DNA from: a virus
IMG/VR virus record: IMGVR_UViG_3300037264_007062
Span: 1 to 54,603 of that record
Reading direction: 5' to 3' (one strand)
DNA: 54,603 nt
Shown: positions 8,202 through 16,947 of the stretch, in pieces
How the letters are laid out: each line of letters opens with the position of its first letter
Numbering within the stretch: position 1 is the first letter of the stretch
Program-made: the position numbers and the translations under genes
The notes under the pieces: model-generated
Database searches by the model: none
What the model was told of the DNA's origin: nothing
Seen by the model: only the letters and a program-made list of their open reading frames with translations

Positions 8202-8579
8202 ATGAAAAACTTTCATTATTGGATGATTTCTGAATCTCTGAAACACAAAAATGCTGAAATCTATTTTGAGAACATAATCTCATTCAGAACAGAAAATGAA
8301 AACATCGGAACTCTTCCTGGAAAGAAAATATACACTGTCGTTGGAAATGATGAAGAAACAAATATTGTAACCCTCCGTGATGACGAAGGCAAAGAATATG
8401 CCTTTGAACACGATGTATTAGCTAAAGCTATGCTTGAAGATTCTACACTTTCTGGCTTCCAGGTACTTCAGTATCCACTTGGATATGTTCTTGCGAGTTC
8501 TTCAACTGAATTGTCAAATCTTTCAATTTATGATCCTAGATTAAAAGATCCATATAAGAAAAACAAAAAAGATAAATAA
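8202..8579 (+). CDS. Unknown protein with capsid-targeting-like N-terminus, 125 aa
   Basis: It begins MKNFHYWMISES, fitting the shared pattern with I-S-E before the predicted cut. The rest looks like a small beta-rich domain (GKKIYTVVGNDEETNIVTLRD, about residues 40-60) and ends in a Lys-rich tail. ATGGAGCG upstream gives a usable ribosome-binding site. Last gene of the 6882 cluster, followed by a hairpin. Confidence 0.65.
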   Translation: MKNFHYWMISESLKHKNAEIYFENIISFRTENENIGTLPGKKIYTVVGNDEETNIVTLRDDEGKEYAFEHDVLAKAMLEDSTLSGFQVLQYPLGYVLASSSTELSNLSIYDPRLKDPYKKNKKDK

Positions 8580-8605
8580 TTAATTATTTTCCAAGTAAAA
8601 ATTAT

Positions 8606-8660
8606 AAATCTATTCATTGATTCATAAATCAATGAATAACAGATTTGTTTGTTGTTTTAT
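8606..8660 (+). terminator. Hairpin after the 6882-8579 cluster
   Basis: AAATCT plus ATTCATTGATT (8606-8622) pairs with AATCAATGAAT and AGATTT (8627-8646), with one small bulge. T-rich sequence follows (TTGTTTGTTGTTTTAT). It is AT-rich, so a weak terminator or an RNA end-stabilising stem. Confidence 0.5.
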
Positions 8661-8691
8661 ATAAAAATATCATAAAAACACAAGTTGACTT

Positions 8692-8699
8692 GATAAATA
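8692..8699 (+). promoter_or_regulatory. Late promoter-like box
   Basis: GATAAATA, one mismatch from TATAAATA, 22 bases before the ATG at 8722 and just upstream of a strong Shine-Dalgarno. Confidence 0.45.
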
Positions 8700-8721
8700 T
8701 AGTTTAGAAGGAGATGTTAAA

Positions 8722-8952
8722 ATGGACATTTTAAAAAGATTCAGAGATCGCGAGTCTTGGCTGATGATTTTAGGAAACGGAATAGGATTAGCCGTACTTT
8801 TCGGACTTATTGATTCTGACACCGGAAATGAATTAAAAGAAAAAGGATCTGAAACTATAGGTCTGGCCTTTATGCTCATGACCAACGTAGGTTTCATGAT
8901 TTCTAGAGGCATAGCCAAAGCCGGCGGAGCTCCAAGCACAGCCGACATGTAA
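8722..8952 (+). CDS. Small two-helix membrane protein, holin-like candidate
   Basis: 76 residues with GAAGGAGATG upstream. Two hydrophobic stretches (WLMILGNGIGLAVLFGLI and IGLAFMLMTNVGFMIS) flank a short charged loop. The N-terminus is basic. Size, topology and an own late promoter followed by a strong terminator fit a holin or another small virion/membrane protein, but no family is recognised and no lysin gene is seen beside it. Confidence 0.6.
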   Translation: MDILKRFRDRESWLMILGNGIGLAVLFGLIDSDTGNELKEKGSETIGLAFMLMTNVGFMISRGIAKAGGAPSTADM

Positions 8953-8976
8953 AACTAAAAAAATATTAAACTTTTT

Positions 8977-9009
8977 AAAAAACACCCCTGAAAAACCAGG
9001 GGTGTTTTT
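8977..9009 (+). terminator. Rho-independent terminator
   Basis: AAAAAACACCCCTG and CAGGGGTGTTTTT form a near-perfect stem with a 6-base loop and a terminal T run. It closes the single-gene unit at 8722-8952. Confidence 0.85.
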
Positions 9010-9036
9010 CTATCTTAAAGAGTCTGGAGAATTTTG

Positions 9037-9519
9037 ATGAAATCTTTTAAAGAAATGATCCATGTTGCTGAAAATGACGAAGACAAGTGGGATCTGTTAG
9101 AAAGTAATCTGTATGAATTAGATCATAACCCATGTCAAGGCTGCGGCGGAAAATGCTGTACTGGAATGTACATTGATCAAGGACCATTCATAAACGGAAT
9201 CTCTGAAGATCACATAAAATGGGCCGAAGCCCACGAAACAACAACTTACAGAGCCAAAGATTTATACGGACAAGAAAGATGGGGCATTTATCTGAACAAT
9301 AAATGCAAACATCTTACTGATGAAGGCATGTGCGGAATTCAAGAAACCAAACCAAAAGCTTGCAGAGATTATTTCGGCCTTAATCCAGACGGACCTTTCG
9401 TTGAATGCAATCTGATCAGAGAACTCATCAAAACGAAACAAATATCTTACAAGCCCGAATGGATAAAAAGATTATGGCCGGATGAAATACCGGCTGAATT
9501 AATGACAGAAGGAGAATGA
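9037..9519 (+). CDS. CxxCxxxCC-type metal-chelating domain protein (YkgJ-like)
   Basis: 160 residues from the ATG at 9037, with GGAG upstream. Cysteines form CQGCGGKCC (residues about 33-41), then NKCKHL, GMCGI and KACRDYFG, the layout of the putative zinc- or iron-chelating domain family (YkgJ, PF03692). The role of that family is unsettled; a metal or Fe-S site is likely. The start MKSFKEMIHVAEN resembles the packaged-protein N-termini but lacks the exact cleavage rule. It overlaps the region of the next gene by the ATGA at its end. Confidence 0.7.
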   Translation: MKSFKEMIHVAENDEDKWDLLESNLYELDHNPCQGCGGKCCTGMYIDQGPFINGISEDHIKWAEAHETTTYRAKDLYGQERWGIYLNNKCKHLTDEGMCGIQETKPKACRDYFGLNPDGPFVECNLIRELIKTKQISYKPEWIKRLWPDEIPAELMTEGE

Positions 9520-9521
9520 AT

Positions 9522-9980
9522 ATGAAAAAGGAAAAGAAAGCGCCGATCCCGGGAGAAGGATGGTATGTATATAAAAACATCTCTGGCGGAGACCTAATCC
9601 TTCAGAACGGACGTATGATTCCTAAAGACGGAACTATCCAAGGCGACAGCTCTCTTCAGAAACTAAACCGAGAACTAAGACTTATCGATAATCTATCTAA
9701 AAACTTCAAAGTTAACAGAAATCAAAAACCTCAACTATTAACAGAGCAACCACTAAGTCCAGTTGAGATTATCACAGATACAGTTATAGAAGAACCACGG
9801 AGAAGAGGTGAAGTTGATATTACAAAAAAAGAACTTACGGAATTTGCCGAACTCAAAGGCGTCAAAATCTTCCCGCATTATGGTAAAGATAAAATAATGG
9901 AAAAAATCAGAGAGAAAAGCAAAACTCCAATAACCGAACAGAATGATCAATCCGCACTTAATAATATTCTCAATGGATAA
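9522..9980 (+). CDS. Hypothetical protein with C-terminal SAP/HeH-like helices, 152 aa
   Basis: The start at 9522 was chosen because AAGGAG lies 7 bases upstream; the ATG at 9516 is too close. The N-terminal half (GWYVYKNISGGDLILQNGRMI) looks like a small beta domain. The C-terminal part (KKELTEFAELKGVKIFPHYGKDKIMEKI) resembles a helix-extended-loop-helix DNA-binding motif (inference). Small neck- or head-associated proteins of this shape occur in phages. Its end is overlapped by 8 bases by the homing-endonuclease-like gene. Confidence 0.6.
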   Translation: MKKEKKAPIPGEGWYVYKNISGGDLILQNGRMIPKDGTIQGDSSLQKLNRELRLIDNLSKNFKVNRNQKPQLLTEQPLSPVEIITDTVIEEPRRRGEVDITKKELTEFAELKGVKIFPHYGKDKIMEKIREKSKTPITEQNDQSALNNILNG

Positions 9981-11523
9981 GGAAGAACTAAAACTCTGGA
10001 TTAAAAAAAATCTATTTAATATAAAAAATCATCTCTCATCAGAAAGATTAAAATCTAAATGGTTCTTTAAAAGAAACTTCGCTCCTATTTACGATGAAAT
10101 TACTTCTAAAACTTCGTTTTTAGATGAAAATTCTTATTTATCTGAAAGAATCTATTGCATTCTTAATGATGTTCAATCAATAATTTTATGCAAAACATGT
10201 AATACCACTCCTGTAAGATTTAAAAAGTTTTCTAAAGGCTATTATTCATTTTGCACTCTCAGTTGTTCTTCGTCCAATAAAGAAATTCAACAGAAGATAA
10301 TGACAACAAATATCCGAAAATATGGTCACACAAGACCATATTTCAATGAATTAATTAAAGAAAAAATAAGAAACACAAATTTAGAACGATATGGATTTGA
10401 AAATCCAGCCCAATCAACTATTATCAAAAACAAAATAGAAAATTCAAACATTCTAAAATACGGCGTAAACAACTTCTCGAAACTTCAAATCAACCCAGAA
10501 TCAAGAAAAATATTAGAAAATAAAGAGATATTACAAGAAAAGTACCAGAAAAAAAACTCTGAAGAATTAGCTATAGAACTCGATGTTTCACCAAGTACAA
10601 TCATAAATTATTTGAATAAACATGAAATAAAAATCAAAGACCCTGGATTCTCTCGTAAAGAAAAAGAAATATCAGAATTTATAAAATATCTGACTGAATC
10701 TGTCGCAGAAAATGACAGAACCATCATCTTCCCGAATGAACTTGACATCTATATCCAAAAAAATAATCTTGCTATTGAATTTGACGGACTCTTTTGGCAT
10801 TCATATAATTCGGCAGAGAACAAATTTCAGAAAGAAAAACATCTAACCAAAACAATAAAATGTTTAGATAAAGGAATCCAATTACTTCATATATTTGAGA
10901 ATGAATGGACTAACCCAATTAAACAAGACATCTGGAAAAGTATAATTTCAAGTAAATTAAATAAAAACAATAAAATATATGCCAGAAAATGCAAAATCAA
11001 AGAAATTAGTGACAACAAATTAATAAAACTATTCCTAGACGAAAATCATATTCAAGGCCATGTTGGTTCTAGTATAAAACTAGGATTATATTTTAATGAT
11101 GAATTAGTATCCTTAATGACTTTTGGAAAATCTAGATATAATAAGAAATATCAATATGAACTTGTAAGATTCTGTAACAAGAAATACAATAATATTATTG
11201 GCGGTGCCAGTAAACTATTCAAATACTTTATCAATAACTATAATCCAGAATCAATTATCAGTTATGCGGATTTAAGATATAGCAACGGCAACATGTACAC
11301 TAAATTAGACATGAAATATACTAGAAACAGTAATCCTAATTATTACTACACATACGGAAATAAATTATATTCCCGATTGCGATTCCAAAAACATAAACTA
11401 CATAAAGTATTAGATAAATTTGATCCTGAACTATCTGAATCCCAAAATATGTTTAATAACAATTATCGCAGAATATGGGATTGTGGTAACATGGTTTTTA
11501 TATGGAAAAATATGAAGTCATAA
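9973..11523 (+). CDS. Free-standing homing-endonuclease-like protein (copy 1)
   Basis: 516 residues. The start is the ATG at 9973, because the paralogue at 12516-14225 aligns from there (KEELKLWIKKNLFN against KEELKFWIKDNLFN). It has a zinc-finger-like pair (CKTCN, then CTLSC), two or more NUMOD-like repeats of the form TNLERYGFENPAQS, a helix-turn-helix-like stretch (LDVSPSTIINYLNKHEI) and a nuclease-like core (IYIQKNNLAIEFDGLFWHS, HIFENEW) resembling VSR/EDxHD-type PD-(D/E)xK homing enzymes. The C-terminal third (GHVGSSIKLGLYF, YADLRYSNG) is conserved in both copies. It sits directly upstream of the gp13-like gene, probably a selfish insertion. Confidence 0.75.
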   Translation: MDKEELKLWIKKNLFNIKNHLSSERLKSKWFFKRNFAPIYDEITSKTSFLDENSYLSERIYCILNDVQSIILCKTCNTTPVRFKKFSKGYYSFCTLSCSSSNKEIQQKIMTTNIRKYGHTRPYFNELIKEKIRNTNLERYGFENPAQSTIIKNKIENSNILKYGVNNFSKLQINPESRKILENKEILQEKYQKKNSEELAIELDVSPSTIINYLNKHEIKIKDPGFSRKEKEISEFIKYLTESVAENDRTIIFPNELDIYIQKNNLAIEFDGLFWHSYNSAENKFQKEKHLTKTIKCLDKGIQLLHIFENEWTNPIKQDIWKSIISSKLNKNNKIYARKCKIKEISDNKLIKLFLDENHIQGHVGSSIKLGLYFNDELVSLMTFGKSRYNKKYQYELVRFCNKKYNNIIGGASKLFKYFINNYNPESIISYADLRYSNGNMYTKLDMKYTRNSNPNYYYTYGNKLYSRLRFQKHKLHKVLDKFDPELSESQNMFNNNYRRIWDCGNMVFIWKNMKS

Positions 11524-11524
11524 T

Positions 11525-11532
11525 TATAAATA
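11525..11532 (+). promoter_or_regulatory. T4-type late promoter box
   Basis: An exact TATAAATA one base after the stop of the endonuclease-like gene and 19 bases before the ATG of the gp13-like gene, so the neck gene keeps its own late promoter despite the upstream insertion. Confidence 0.7.
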
Positions 11533-11551
11533 GCTCAGAGGTGACGATATT

Positions 11552-12532
11552 ATGGCTCTAGTCGTAAGTTTTGATAATGATATTCAGAATATAAATAATC
11601 CAGAACAGGATATTCCGAATCAAGGACCTAGACGTAAAAATACTGGACAATGTGACAATCTTGTTATCAAAACAGATTGTGCAACAGAAAACATAAATCC
11701 TAATATCCTGCCTGAATCTGAAAGTCCGGCTAGAAGATACGACTGTGAAGATAAAATAGGCCCTAGACCTAATCGAGAAAGAGTCCGTGGAGAAATTGCA
11801 GATTACATCCTTTTAATGCTTGGAGCTCCGGTTCTTGACATCGAACTAGATCGACAACAAATAACTCTGGCTGTAGACGAAGCTCTGAGAATATTTGAAG
11901 AATGGGCGCCAGCCTCGTACTTCCAATACTACACATTTGAAACTAATGCCGGACAATCTGTATACGAACTTCCATGCGACATCGGAATAATTCGCAATGT
12001 CGAACATCTGGGCAGAGAATGCGATGCATCTTCCCAACTTGGCGGCGGACAAACACTTGGCTGGATTGGAGACACAGGCTACGGAGCTGGCGGCCTTGCA
12101 TGGGGCTCGTGGGGCTACAACCGTCATCAACCTTTTTGGGGAAACGCTCATGAATGGGTCATGTTCAAACAGTATGAAGAAACGTTTGAACGTTTATCTG
12201 GAAGAAACGGAGGATGGGAATTCTTTCAGGATACACATACATTAAAAATTTACCCAGTTCCAAATCTTGGTGGTGGAACAGTTACTATTCATTATTTGCA
12301 GAAGAAAAAAAATTGGCCCGAAGTTCATGACTGGATGAACAATTACGGTTTGTGTCTTGCAAAAATAATGCTTGGAAGAATAAGAAGTAAATACTCAAAT
12401 ATTGTATCTCCTGGAGGAGGAGTAACGTTAGACGGGCAAAATTTATTGACTGAAGGATTGCAAGAAAAGAAAGATCTTGAAAAGGATCTTATTTATCGTT
12501 GGAATGAACCAATACCTATGGTTTTAGGTTAG
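11552..12532 (+). CDS. Neck protein, gp13-like
   Basis: 326 residues, similar in size to T4 gp13 (309). After a Pro/Asn-rich head, the helical core reads VRGEIADYILLMLGAPVLDIELDR and AVDEALRIFEEWAP, then SVYELPCDIGIIRNVE, a form seen in neck proteins of T4-type phages. Gp13 and gp14 join the filled head to the tail. The assignment rests on this core and on synteny: the order gp13, gp14, gp15, gp18, gp19 is kept, although 7.3 kb of other genes separate it from gp14. GAGGTG precedes the ATG. It is flanked on both sides by homing-endonuclease-like genes. Confidence 0.6.
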   Translation: MALVVSFDNDIQNINNPEQDIPNQGPRRKNTGQCDNLVIKTDCATENINPNILPESESPARRYDCEDKIGPRPNRERVRGEIADYILLMLGAPVLDIELDRQQITLAVDEALRIFEEWAPASYFQYYTFETNAGQSVYELPCDIGIIRNVEHLGRECDASSQLGGGQTLGWIGDTGYGAGGLAWGSWGYNRHQPFWGNAHEWVMFKQYEETFERLSGRNGGWEFFQDTHTLKIYPVPNLGGGTVTIHYLQKKKNWPEVHDWMNNYGLCLAKIMLGRIRSKYSNIVSPGGGVTLDGQNLLTEGLQEKKDLEKDLIYRWNEPIPMVLG

Positions 12533-14225
12533 CTTTTTTCCAAGTAAATATCATGTTGCCACAATCCCATATTCTTCTATAACCGTTGTTAAACATATTT
12601 TGCGTTTCACTCAATTGAGACTCGAAATTATCTAATAATCCAGATAATTTATGTTTCTGGAATTTAGTTCTAGATAACATTTTCTTATCTCCTTTTTTAT
12701 TATTAATATAATAATATTTTGGCCTGCTATTACCGGCATATTCCATTTTTAGTTTATTATACATATTGCCGTTGCTATATCTCAAGTCGGCATAACTTAT
12801 AATTGATTCTGGATTATAGTTATCAAGGAAGTATTTAAATAATTTACTGGCACCGCCGATTGTTGAAGTATATTTTTTATTACAGAATCTTACAAGTTCA
12901 TATTGATATTTCTTATTATATCTGGGTTTACTAAAGGTCATTAAGGACACTAATTCATTATTATAAAATAATCCTAGTTTTATACTAGAACCAACATGAC
13001 CTTGAATATGATTTTCATCTAAGAATTTTTTGATTGATTTATTATCATAAATTTCTTTTATTTCACATTTACGTGCATATATTCTATTATTCTTATTTAA
13101 CTTTCCTGATATCATAGATTTCCAGATATCCTGTCTTACAGGATCTAGCCATTCATTCTCGAATATATGGAATAATTGGATATTGTTGTTGTAACAAATA
13201 TTCGTTTTATACAAATGTTTGTTTTTTTCTTTTCTTGATTCAAGACGATCATAAGAATGATAGAATAAGCCATTGAATTCTATTGCAACTCTATGATATG
13301 GAATGAATATATCTATTTCTTTATTTTTTATTTTTATACGATGATTTATCTCCTTATCACAGACATTTTTAATAAAATTCAATATTTCTTTTTCATATGA
13401 AGACGCATAAAATTTTCGAACTTCTAGATCATGTTTCTTTAACCAAGAAATAACAGTTCCATATACGATGCCTAATTCTGATCCTATTTCTGTGCATGTT
13501 TTTTCTAATTTATGATGTTGAATTAATAACCAATCTTTGTCTTTTAATTTTTTTAATGATTCTTCTGAAACATTTATCTGATTAATGTTGTCATAAATTT
13601 CTCCGTATTTTAGTTTCACTGTTTTTAATATCGATTTTCTAATTTTTTTCTGTATTTCTTTGTTTTGACTTATATTTTCTACTCCATATCTGTTTTTAAT
13701 AGTTTCTTTTATTTTATCTCTTATTTCTTTAACTGAGAAAGTACTTTCGACTCCGTATTTTTCTAAATTCGTTTTTCTTATTTCTTCTTTTATTCGTTCA
13801 GAAAACATTACGTTTTCAACACCGTATCTTTCTATATTTGTTTTTTTTATTTTTTCATTAATTTCATGTTTTTCTTCTTCAGATTTAGAATTATGATGAA
13901 TAGAAATGTTTTTGGCTATTTCTGGATCCTTGTTTGCACAAATATCAGAACAATAAGTTTTGTAACCTACAGAAAAACATACAAATCTGACTTTTTTATT
14001 GCATATTTTACATATTTTTGTTTCTATAATATCATTAAGAACACAATAAATCCTTTCGTTGTTTTTTGAATTTTCATCCAAAAAGCGCGTTAAATCTAAA
14101 ATTTCTTCATATTTTTCTTTAAAGTTCGAAATAAAATAATTAGTTTTAACTCGGGCTGGATTAAGTCCTAGATGATTAAACAAATTATCTTTGATCCAGA
14201 ATTTAAGTTCTTCTTTATTCTTCAT
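12516..14225 (-). CDS. Free-standing homing-endonuclease-like protein (copy 2)
   Basis: 569 residues, paralogous to copy 1 over its full length and inverted relative to it. It has zinc-finger-like CKICNK and CSDIC motifs, three NUMOD-like repeats (IERYGVENVMFSE, LEKYGVESTFSV, KNRYGVENISQ), the core VAIEFNGLFYHS with HIFENEW, and a C-terminal third almost identical to copy 1 (ARKCEIKEI, GHVGSSIKLGLF, YADLRYSNGNMY). Asp in FDGLFWHS of copy 1 is Asn here, which may matter for metal binding. Its 3' end overlaps the gp13-like gene by 17 bases, and its start overlaps the next gene upstream by 11. Confidence 0.75.
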   Translation of the reverse strand: MKNKEELKFWIKDNLFNHLGLNPARVKTNYFISNFKEKYEEILDLTRFLDENSKNNERIYCVLNDIIETKICKICNKKVRFVCFSVGYKTYCSDICANKDPEIAKNISIHHNSKSEEEKHEINEKIKKTNIERYGVENVMFSERIKEEIRKTNLEKYGVESTFSVKEIRDKIKETIKNRYGVENISQNKEIQKKIRKSILKTVKLKYGEIYDNINQINVSEESLKKLKDKDWLLIQHHKLEKTCTEIGSELGIVYGTVISWLKKHDLEVRKFYASSYEKEILNFIKNVCDKEINHRIKIKNKEIDIFIPYHRVAIEFNGLFYHSYDRLESRKEKNKHLYKTNICYNNNIQLFHIFENEWLDPVRQDIWKSMISGKLNKNNRIYARKCEIKEIYDNKSIKKFLDENHIQGHVGSSIKLGLFYNNELVSLMTFSKPRYNKKYQYELVRFCNKKYTSTIGGASKLFKYFLDNYNPESIISYADLRYSNGNMYNKLKMEYAGNSRPKYYYINNKKGDKKMLSRTKFQKHKLSGLLDNFESQLSETQNMFNNGYRRIWDCGNMIFTWKKANLKP

Positions 14226-14829
14226 CTGCTAATATATCTTCTCTGACTTTATCCTTTAGGCCGTCAGTCATAATGAATTCATTATAATCTATACTAACAG
14301 AGAAAAAAGATTTATCTTTACTGTCTTTAGATAAAGCTGGAGGATCTATATTCATCGGACAACAATCTTTATAATAAAAACATGTCGATGCTCCTAAATC
14401 TTTATTAAGAGTGATTATCTGAATCGCCTTCTTACTTCCAGATTTCATCCATTCATAATAATAGATCAAGTTATTTACAGGATAAATGATATGATTCATA
14501 GTGAAAACAATAAAATCATTAGGTTCTTTCTTTACAGATGGAAGATAAATATTACACGCTAATTCTTCGATTCCATCAACGACAATCATAAAATCATTCG
14601 AATGTTGAAATGAATAACCTTCTGATCTGTTCATTCCGGCATTAGAATCTTTACCTTGTGGAATATGAGAATAGCTGATTCCGTATTGATCTAATTTCTT
14701 CTTCAGAGTTTTAATATTCCCGCCTCTGGGAACTAATCCTAAATCTTTCAATATTCCGGAAAAACTATGATTTGCCTCTACTAAAGAACTCAACTCTTGT
14801 CTGTCCAAAACATCGATCTTACTTGCCAT
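14215..14829 (-). CDS. Chimeric protein: HNH-associated helical module plus tail-tube-like domain
   Basis: 204 residues from the ATG at 14829, which has AGGGTGG 9 bases upstream. Residues about 14-60 match the helical region common at the start of bacterial and phage HNH endonucleases (SFSGILKDLGLVPRGGN, TLKKKLDQYGISYSHI). No HNH motif follows. Instead residues 75-195 resemble a gp19/Hcp-type tail-tube domain (FTMNHIIYPV, YYEWMKSGSKKAIQIITLN, CCPMNIDPPALS, SVSIDYNEF). A tube-fold virion protein with an added DNA-binding module is my inference. It may be a baseplate or tail-tip adaptor. Confidence 0.5.
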   Translation of the reverse strand: MASKIDVLDRQELSSLVEANHSFSGILKDLGLVPRGGNIKTLKKKLDQYGISYSHIPQGKDSNAGMNRSEGYSFQHSNDFMIVVDGIEELACNIYLPSVKKEPNDFIVFTMNHIIYPVNNLIYYYEWMKSGSKKAIQIITLNKDLGASTCFYYKDCCPMNIDPPALSKDSKDKSFFSVSIDYNEFIMTDGLKDKVREDILADEE

Positions 14830-14919
14830 AATAATACAACCACCCTTTCTTATATTCAGATACATAAAAATTAAATTAGTATCATTATAAGATAGATGCG
14901 AGCATTATTTTTTTATTTT

Positions 14920-15948
14920 TTATTTTAAGAATTCGAGCCACGTTTTGATGGCTTCGGAGTTGTATTTTTTGAGTTTTATTTTATTGAGGAACGCGATCAA
15001 ATCGAACATTATATTATTCAGATGATAGTTAAAATTTAGTTTTCTGGTTATTGAATGCGTGGATGTAGTTTTGGCTTTTGTAAAGTACGGAAGCCAGTTT
15101 ATTTCATCTGAAACAACGATCGGGATTTTGTTATTTACAAAATCGGCAGCGACTATATTAAATGATTCTGAAAAGCTGACTTGCATACCTATGTCCATAG
15201 TTTTTATCAGACTTATAAATTCTAGGTGTGTCATCCATTCATGTTCTATAAGTTCATGATAAGAGTTTTCAAAGACGGCTCTTATATTTTTTAACGGTTG
15301 GTCACCGTGTTGTTCTATCCGGTCACCATTGATATGGAATTTTAGTTTCTTTTTATTTTTATTTGCAAAATCAATAGCCGCCACAGCTTGTATTAAATGG
15401 TTTTTCATCGGTCTTAACGCGCCAAAACATCCAATATCAATGTATCCGTCGTCTCTTTTTATATATTTCACATCTGGAAGTTCATCTGAAGGATGATAGA
15501 TGTTAGGAAGATATACGTTTTTAACGTTAAGTTTATTTAAGTCTTCTGAGAATACTTTATTGTTTCCAGAAATTAAAATATTTTCATAACAGGAGGACAG
15601 ATCGTTAAGTTTGTTGATCCAGTCGAATGCAATGCCTTCATTCGCAATGAAAGGAAGTTGGGAATGGATTCTGATGATCCATTTAGTTTCTTTATATTTT
15701 TCAATAAGGGTCTTTATTTTAGATGGAATAACCCATAGGGCATGGATAATGACATACGCAGGTTTATATGAAAAAACTTCTCTTTCTATGCAATTACCAT
15801 CAAATACACACACTACTTTGGTGTCAAATCCTTTTTCTTTTAAGGCATTGGCGATAAATGACGCGGAGTTTAAAAGACCAAAGGAAATTCCGTATGAATC
15901 AATTCTCTTCTTGCATATAAACAGAATTCTTTTGTTCGTATCAATCAT
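14920..15948 (-). CDS. GT-B fold glycosyltransferase (GT4-like)
   Basis: 342 residues. The N-terminal Rossmann half has RILFICKKRIDSYGISFGLLNS; the C-terminal half has DIGCFGALRPMKNHLIQAVAAI and the typical SFSESFNIVAADFVNNKIPIVVS donor-binding segment with its conserved Glu. Such enzymes move sugar from a nucleotide sugar to DNA, surface polymers or protein. Phage copies commonly modify DNA or host lipopolysaccharide; the acceptor cannot be told here. It overlaps the next upstream gene by 8 bases. Confidence 0.75.
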   Translation of the reverse strand: MIDTNKRILFICKKRIDSYGISFGLLNSASFIANALKEKGFDTKVVCVFDGNCIEREVFSYKPAYVIIHALWVIPSKIKTLIEKYKETKWIIRIHSQLPFIANEGIAFDWINKLNDLSSCYENILISGNNKVFSEDLNKLNVKNVYLPNIYHPSDELPDVKYIKRDDGYIDIGCFGALRPMKNHLIQAVAAIDFANKNKKKLKFHINGDRIEQHGDQPLKNIRAVFENSYHELIEHEWMTHLEFISLIKTMDIGMQVSFSESFNIVAADFVNNKIPIVVSDEINWLPYFTKAKTTSTHSITRKLNFNYHLNNIMFDLIAFLNKIKLKKYNSEAIKTWLEFLK

Positions 15949-16123
15949 AGATTTGCCACCAAAAATCTGGATCTATCGGAGTTGTGAACGCTTTGAGTTG
16001 TTTTTTTTGTTCCTCATCTTCAACAAAATGAACTTGCGAAGTTGTATCATCGATTTTAATATTTAAAATTTCCCATTCGCTTCTTGGGTTGTTCCACATA
16101 GATCTTTTAATTTTTTCAGGCAT
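15941..16123 (-). CDS. Small hypothetical protein, 60 aa
   Basis: Not recognised. Trp-rich for its size (SMWNNPRSEWEI, PDFWWQIYD). It overlaps the genes on both sides by 8 bases, which argues for a translated, coupled gene in the glycosyltransferase operon. Confidence 0.55.
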   Translation of the reverse strand: MPEKIKRSMWNNPRSEWEILNIKIDDTTSQVHFVEDEEQKKQLKAFTTPIDPDFWWQIYD

Positions 16124-16463
16124 TTTTATTATTATAGAGAGTTAAATCTTTATTTTTCAATAGAAAATAAATTTTTGAGATTGTTGATTTAATTTCCTCT
16201 TCATTTGGATCTTTTTCATTTTCAATAAAAAATATTATTCGAGCGCACTCATTTATGTCATGAAAAATCGTGCCATCATCTGAGTGTTCTTCAATGATCC
16301 GGATAATCAGATATTTATCTTGGTCGTCGAGGGTGTTTATCCAGTCGTCCATTTTGCTTTTGCCTGGAATAAGATTTTTTCTTATCGTTTTTACAACTAT
16401 ATGCGCGGCATACATCTTATTCTGGGCCATGAGTCTCTCACAAAAAAATTCATTGAAGAGCAT
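16116..16463 (-). CDS. Hypothetical protein, 115 aa
   Basis: Not recognised; helical, mildly acidic, no membrane segment. First gene of the minus-strand block 14215-16463, divergent from the ankyrin array starting at 16492. The 28 bases between are almost all A/T and must hold both start regions. Confidence 0.55.
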   Translation of the reverse strand: MLFNEFFCERLMAQNKMYAAHIVVKTIRKNLIPGKSKMDDWINTLDDQDKYLIIRIIEEHSDDGTIFHDINECARIIFFIENEKDPNEEEIKSTISKIYFLLKNKDLTLYNNKNA

Positions 16464-16491
16464 ATTATTAATATATATAGTTTTGTGTAAA

Positions 16492-16947
16492 ATGCTTAAA
16501 TTTGAACAATATCTTAATGAAAATAAAGATTTAGATCATCAATTGATAGATGCGGCTAGATCAGGTGATCTTGAACTTGTTAAGAAATTAACAGATCAAG
16601 GTTCTGATATTCATGCTGAAAATGGTTTAGCTTTAAGAAATGCTAGCCGGCGTGGTCACTTAGATATAGTTAAATATCTTATAAATAATGGTTCTGATAT
16701 TCATGCTGAAAATGATTATGCTTTAAGATACGCTAGTTATACTGGCCATCTAGATGTAGTTAAATATCTTATTCAACAAGGATCTAATGTACCTGAATTG
16801 ATAGATATACCTGAAGAAGTACAGGAGATAGCTATAAAGAATGACGCTGGTAATATCAAATATATAAATAATTTAAGATCTGATCTTAAAAATAAATATA
16901 AACATTTAATACAGGCTTCAGGATTTGGATTATTTGATAATGATTAA
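16492..16947 (+). CDS. Ankyrin-repeat protein 1 of the first array, candidate packaged effector
   Basis: 151 residues from the ATG at 16492, which gives the family N-terminus MLKFEQYLNENKDLDHQL; the longer open frame upstream is a shadow of the opposite gene. Three repeats of about 30 residues follow (ELVKKLTDQGS, DIHAENGLALRNAS, DIHAENDYALRYAS), then the family tail IPEEVQEIAIKND ending FGLFDND. Smallest member of the family. L-N-E after residue 7 fits the T4 prohead protease rule. Its last 8 bases are the start of the next gene. Confidence 0.85.
   Translation: MLKFEQYLNENKDLDHQLIDAARSGDLELVKKLTDQGSDIHAENGLALRNASRRGHLDIVKYLINNGSDIHAENDYALRYASYTGHLDVVKYLIQQGSNVPELIDIPEEVQEIAIKNDAGNIKYINNLRSDLKNKYKHLIQASGFGLFDND

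Noticed and set aside
16270-16491. Longer N-terminus for the first ankyrin gene of array one
   Set aside because: This stretch lies inside the opposite-strand 16116-16463 gene, and the family N-terminus begins exactly at the ATG at 16492.
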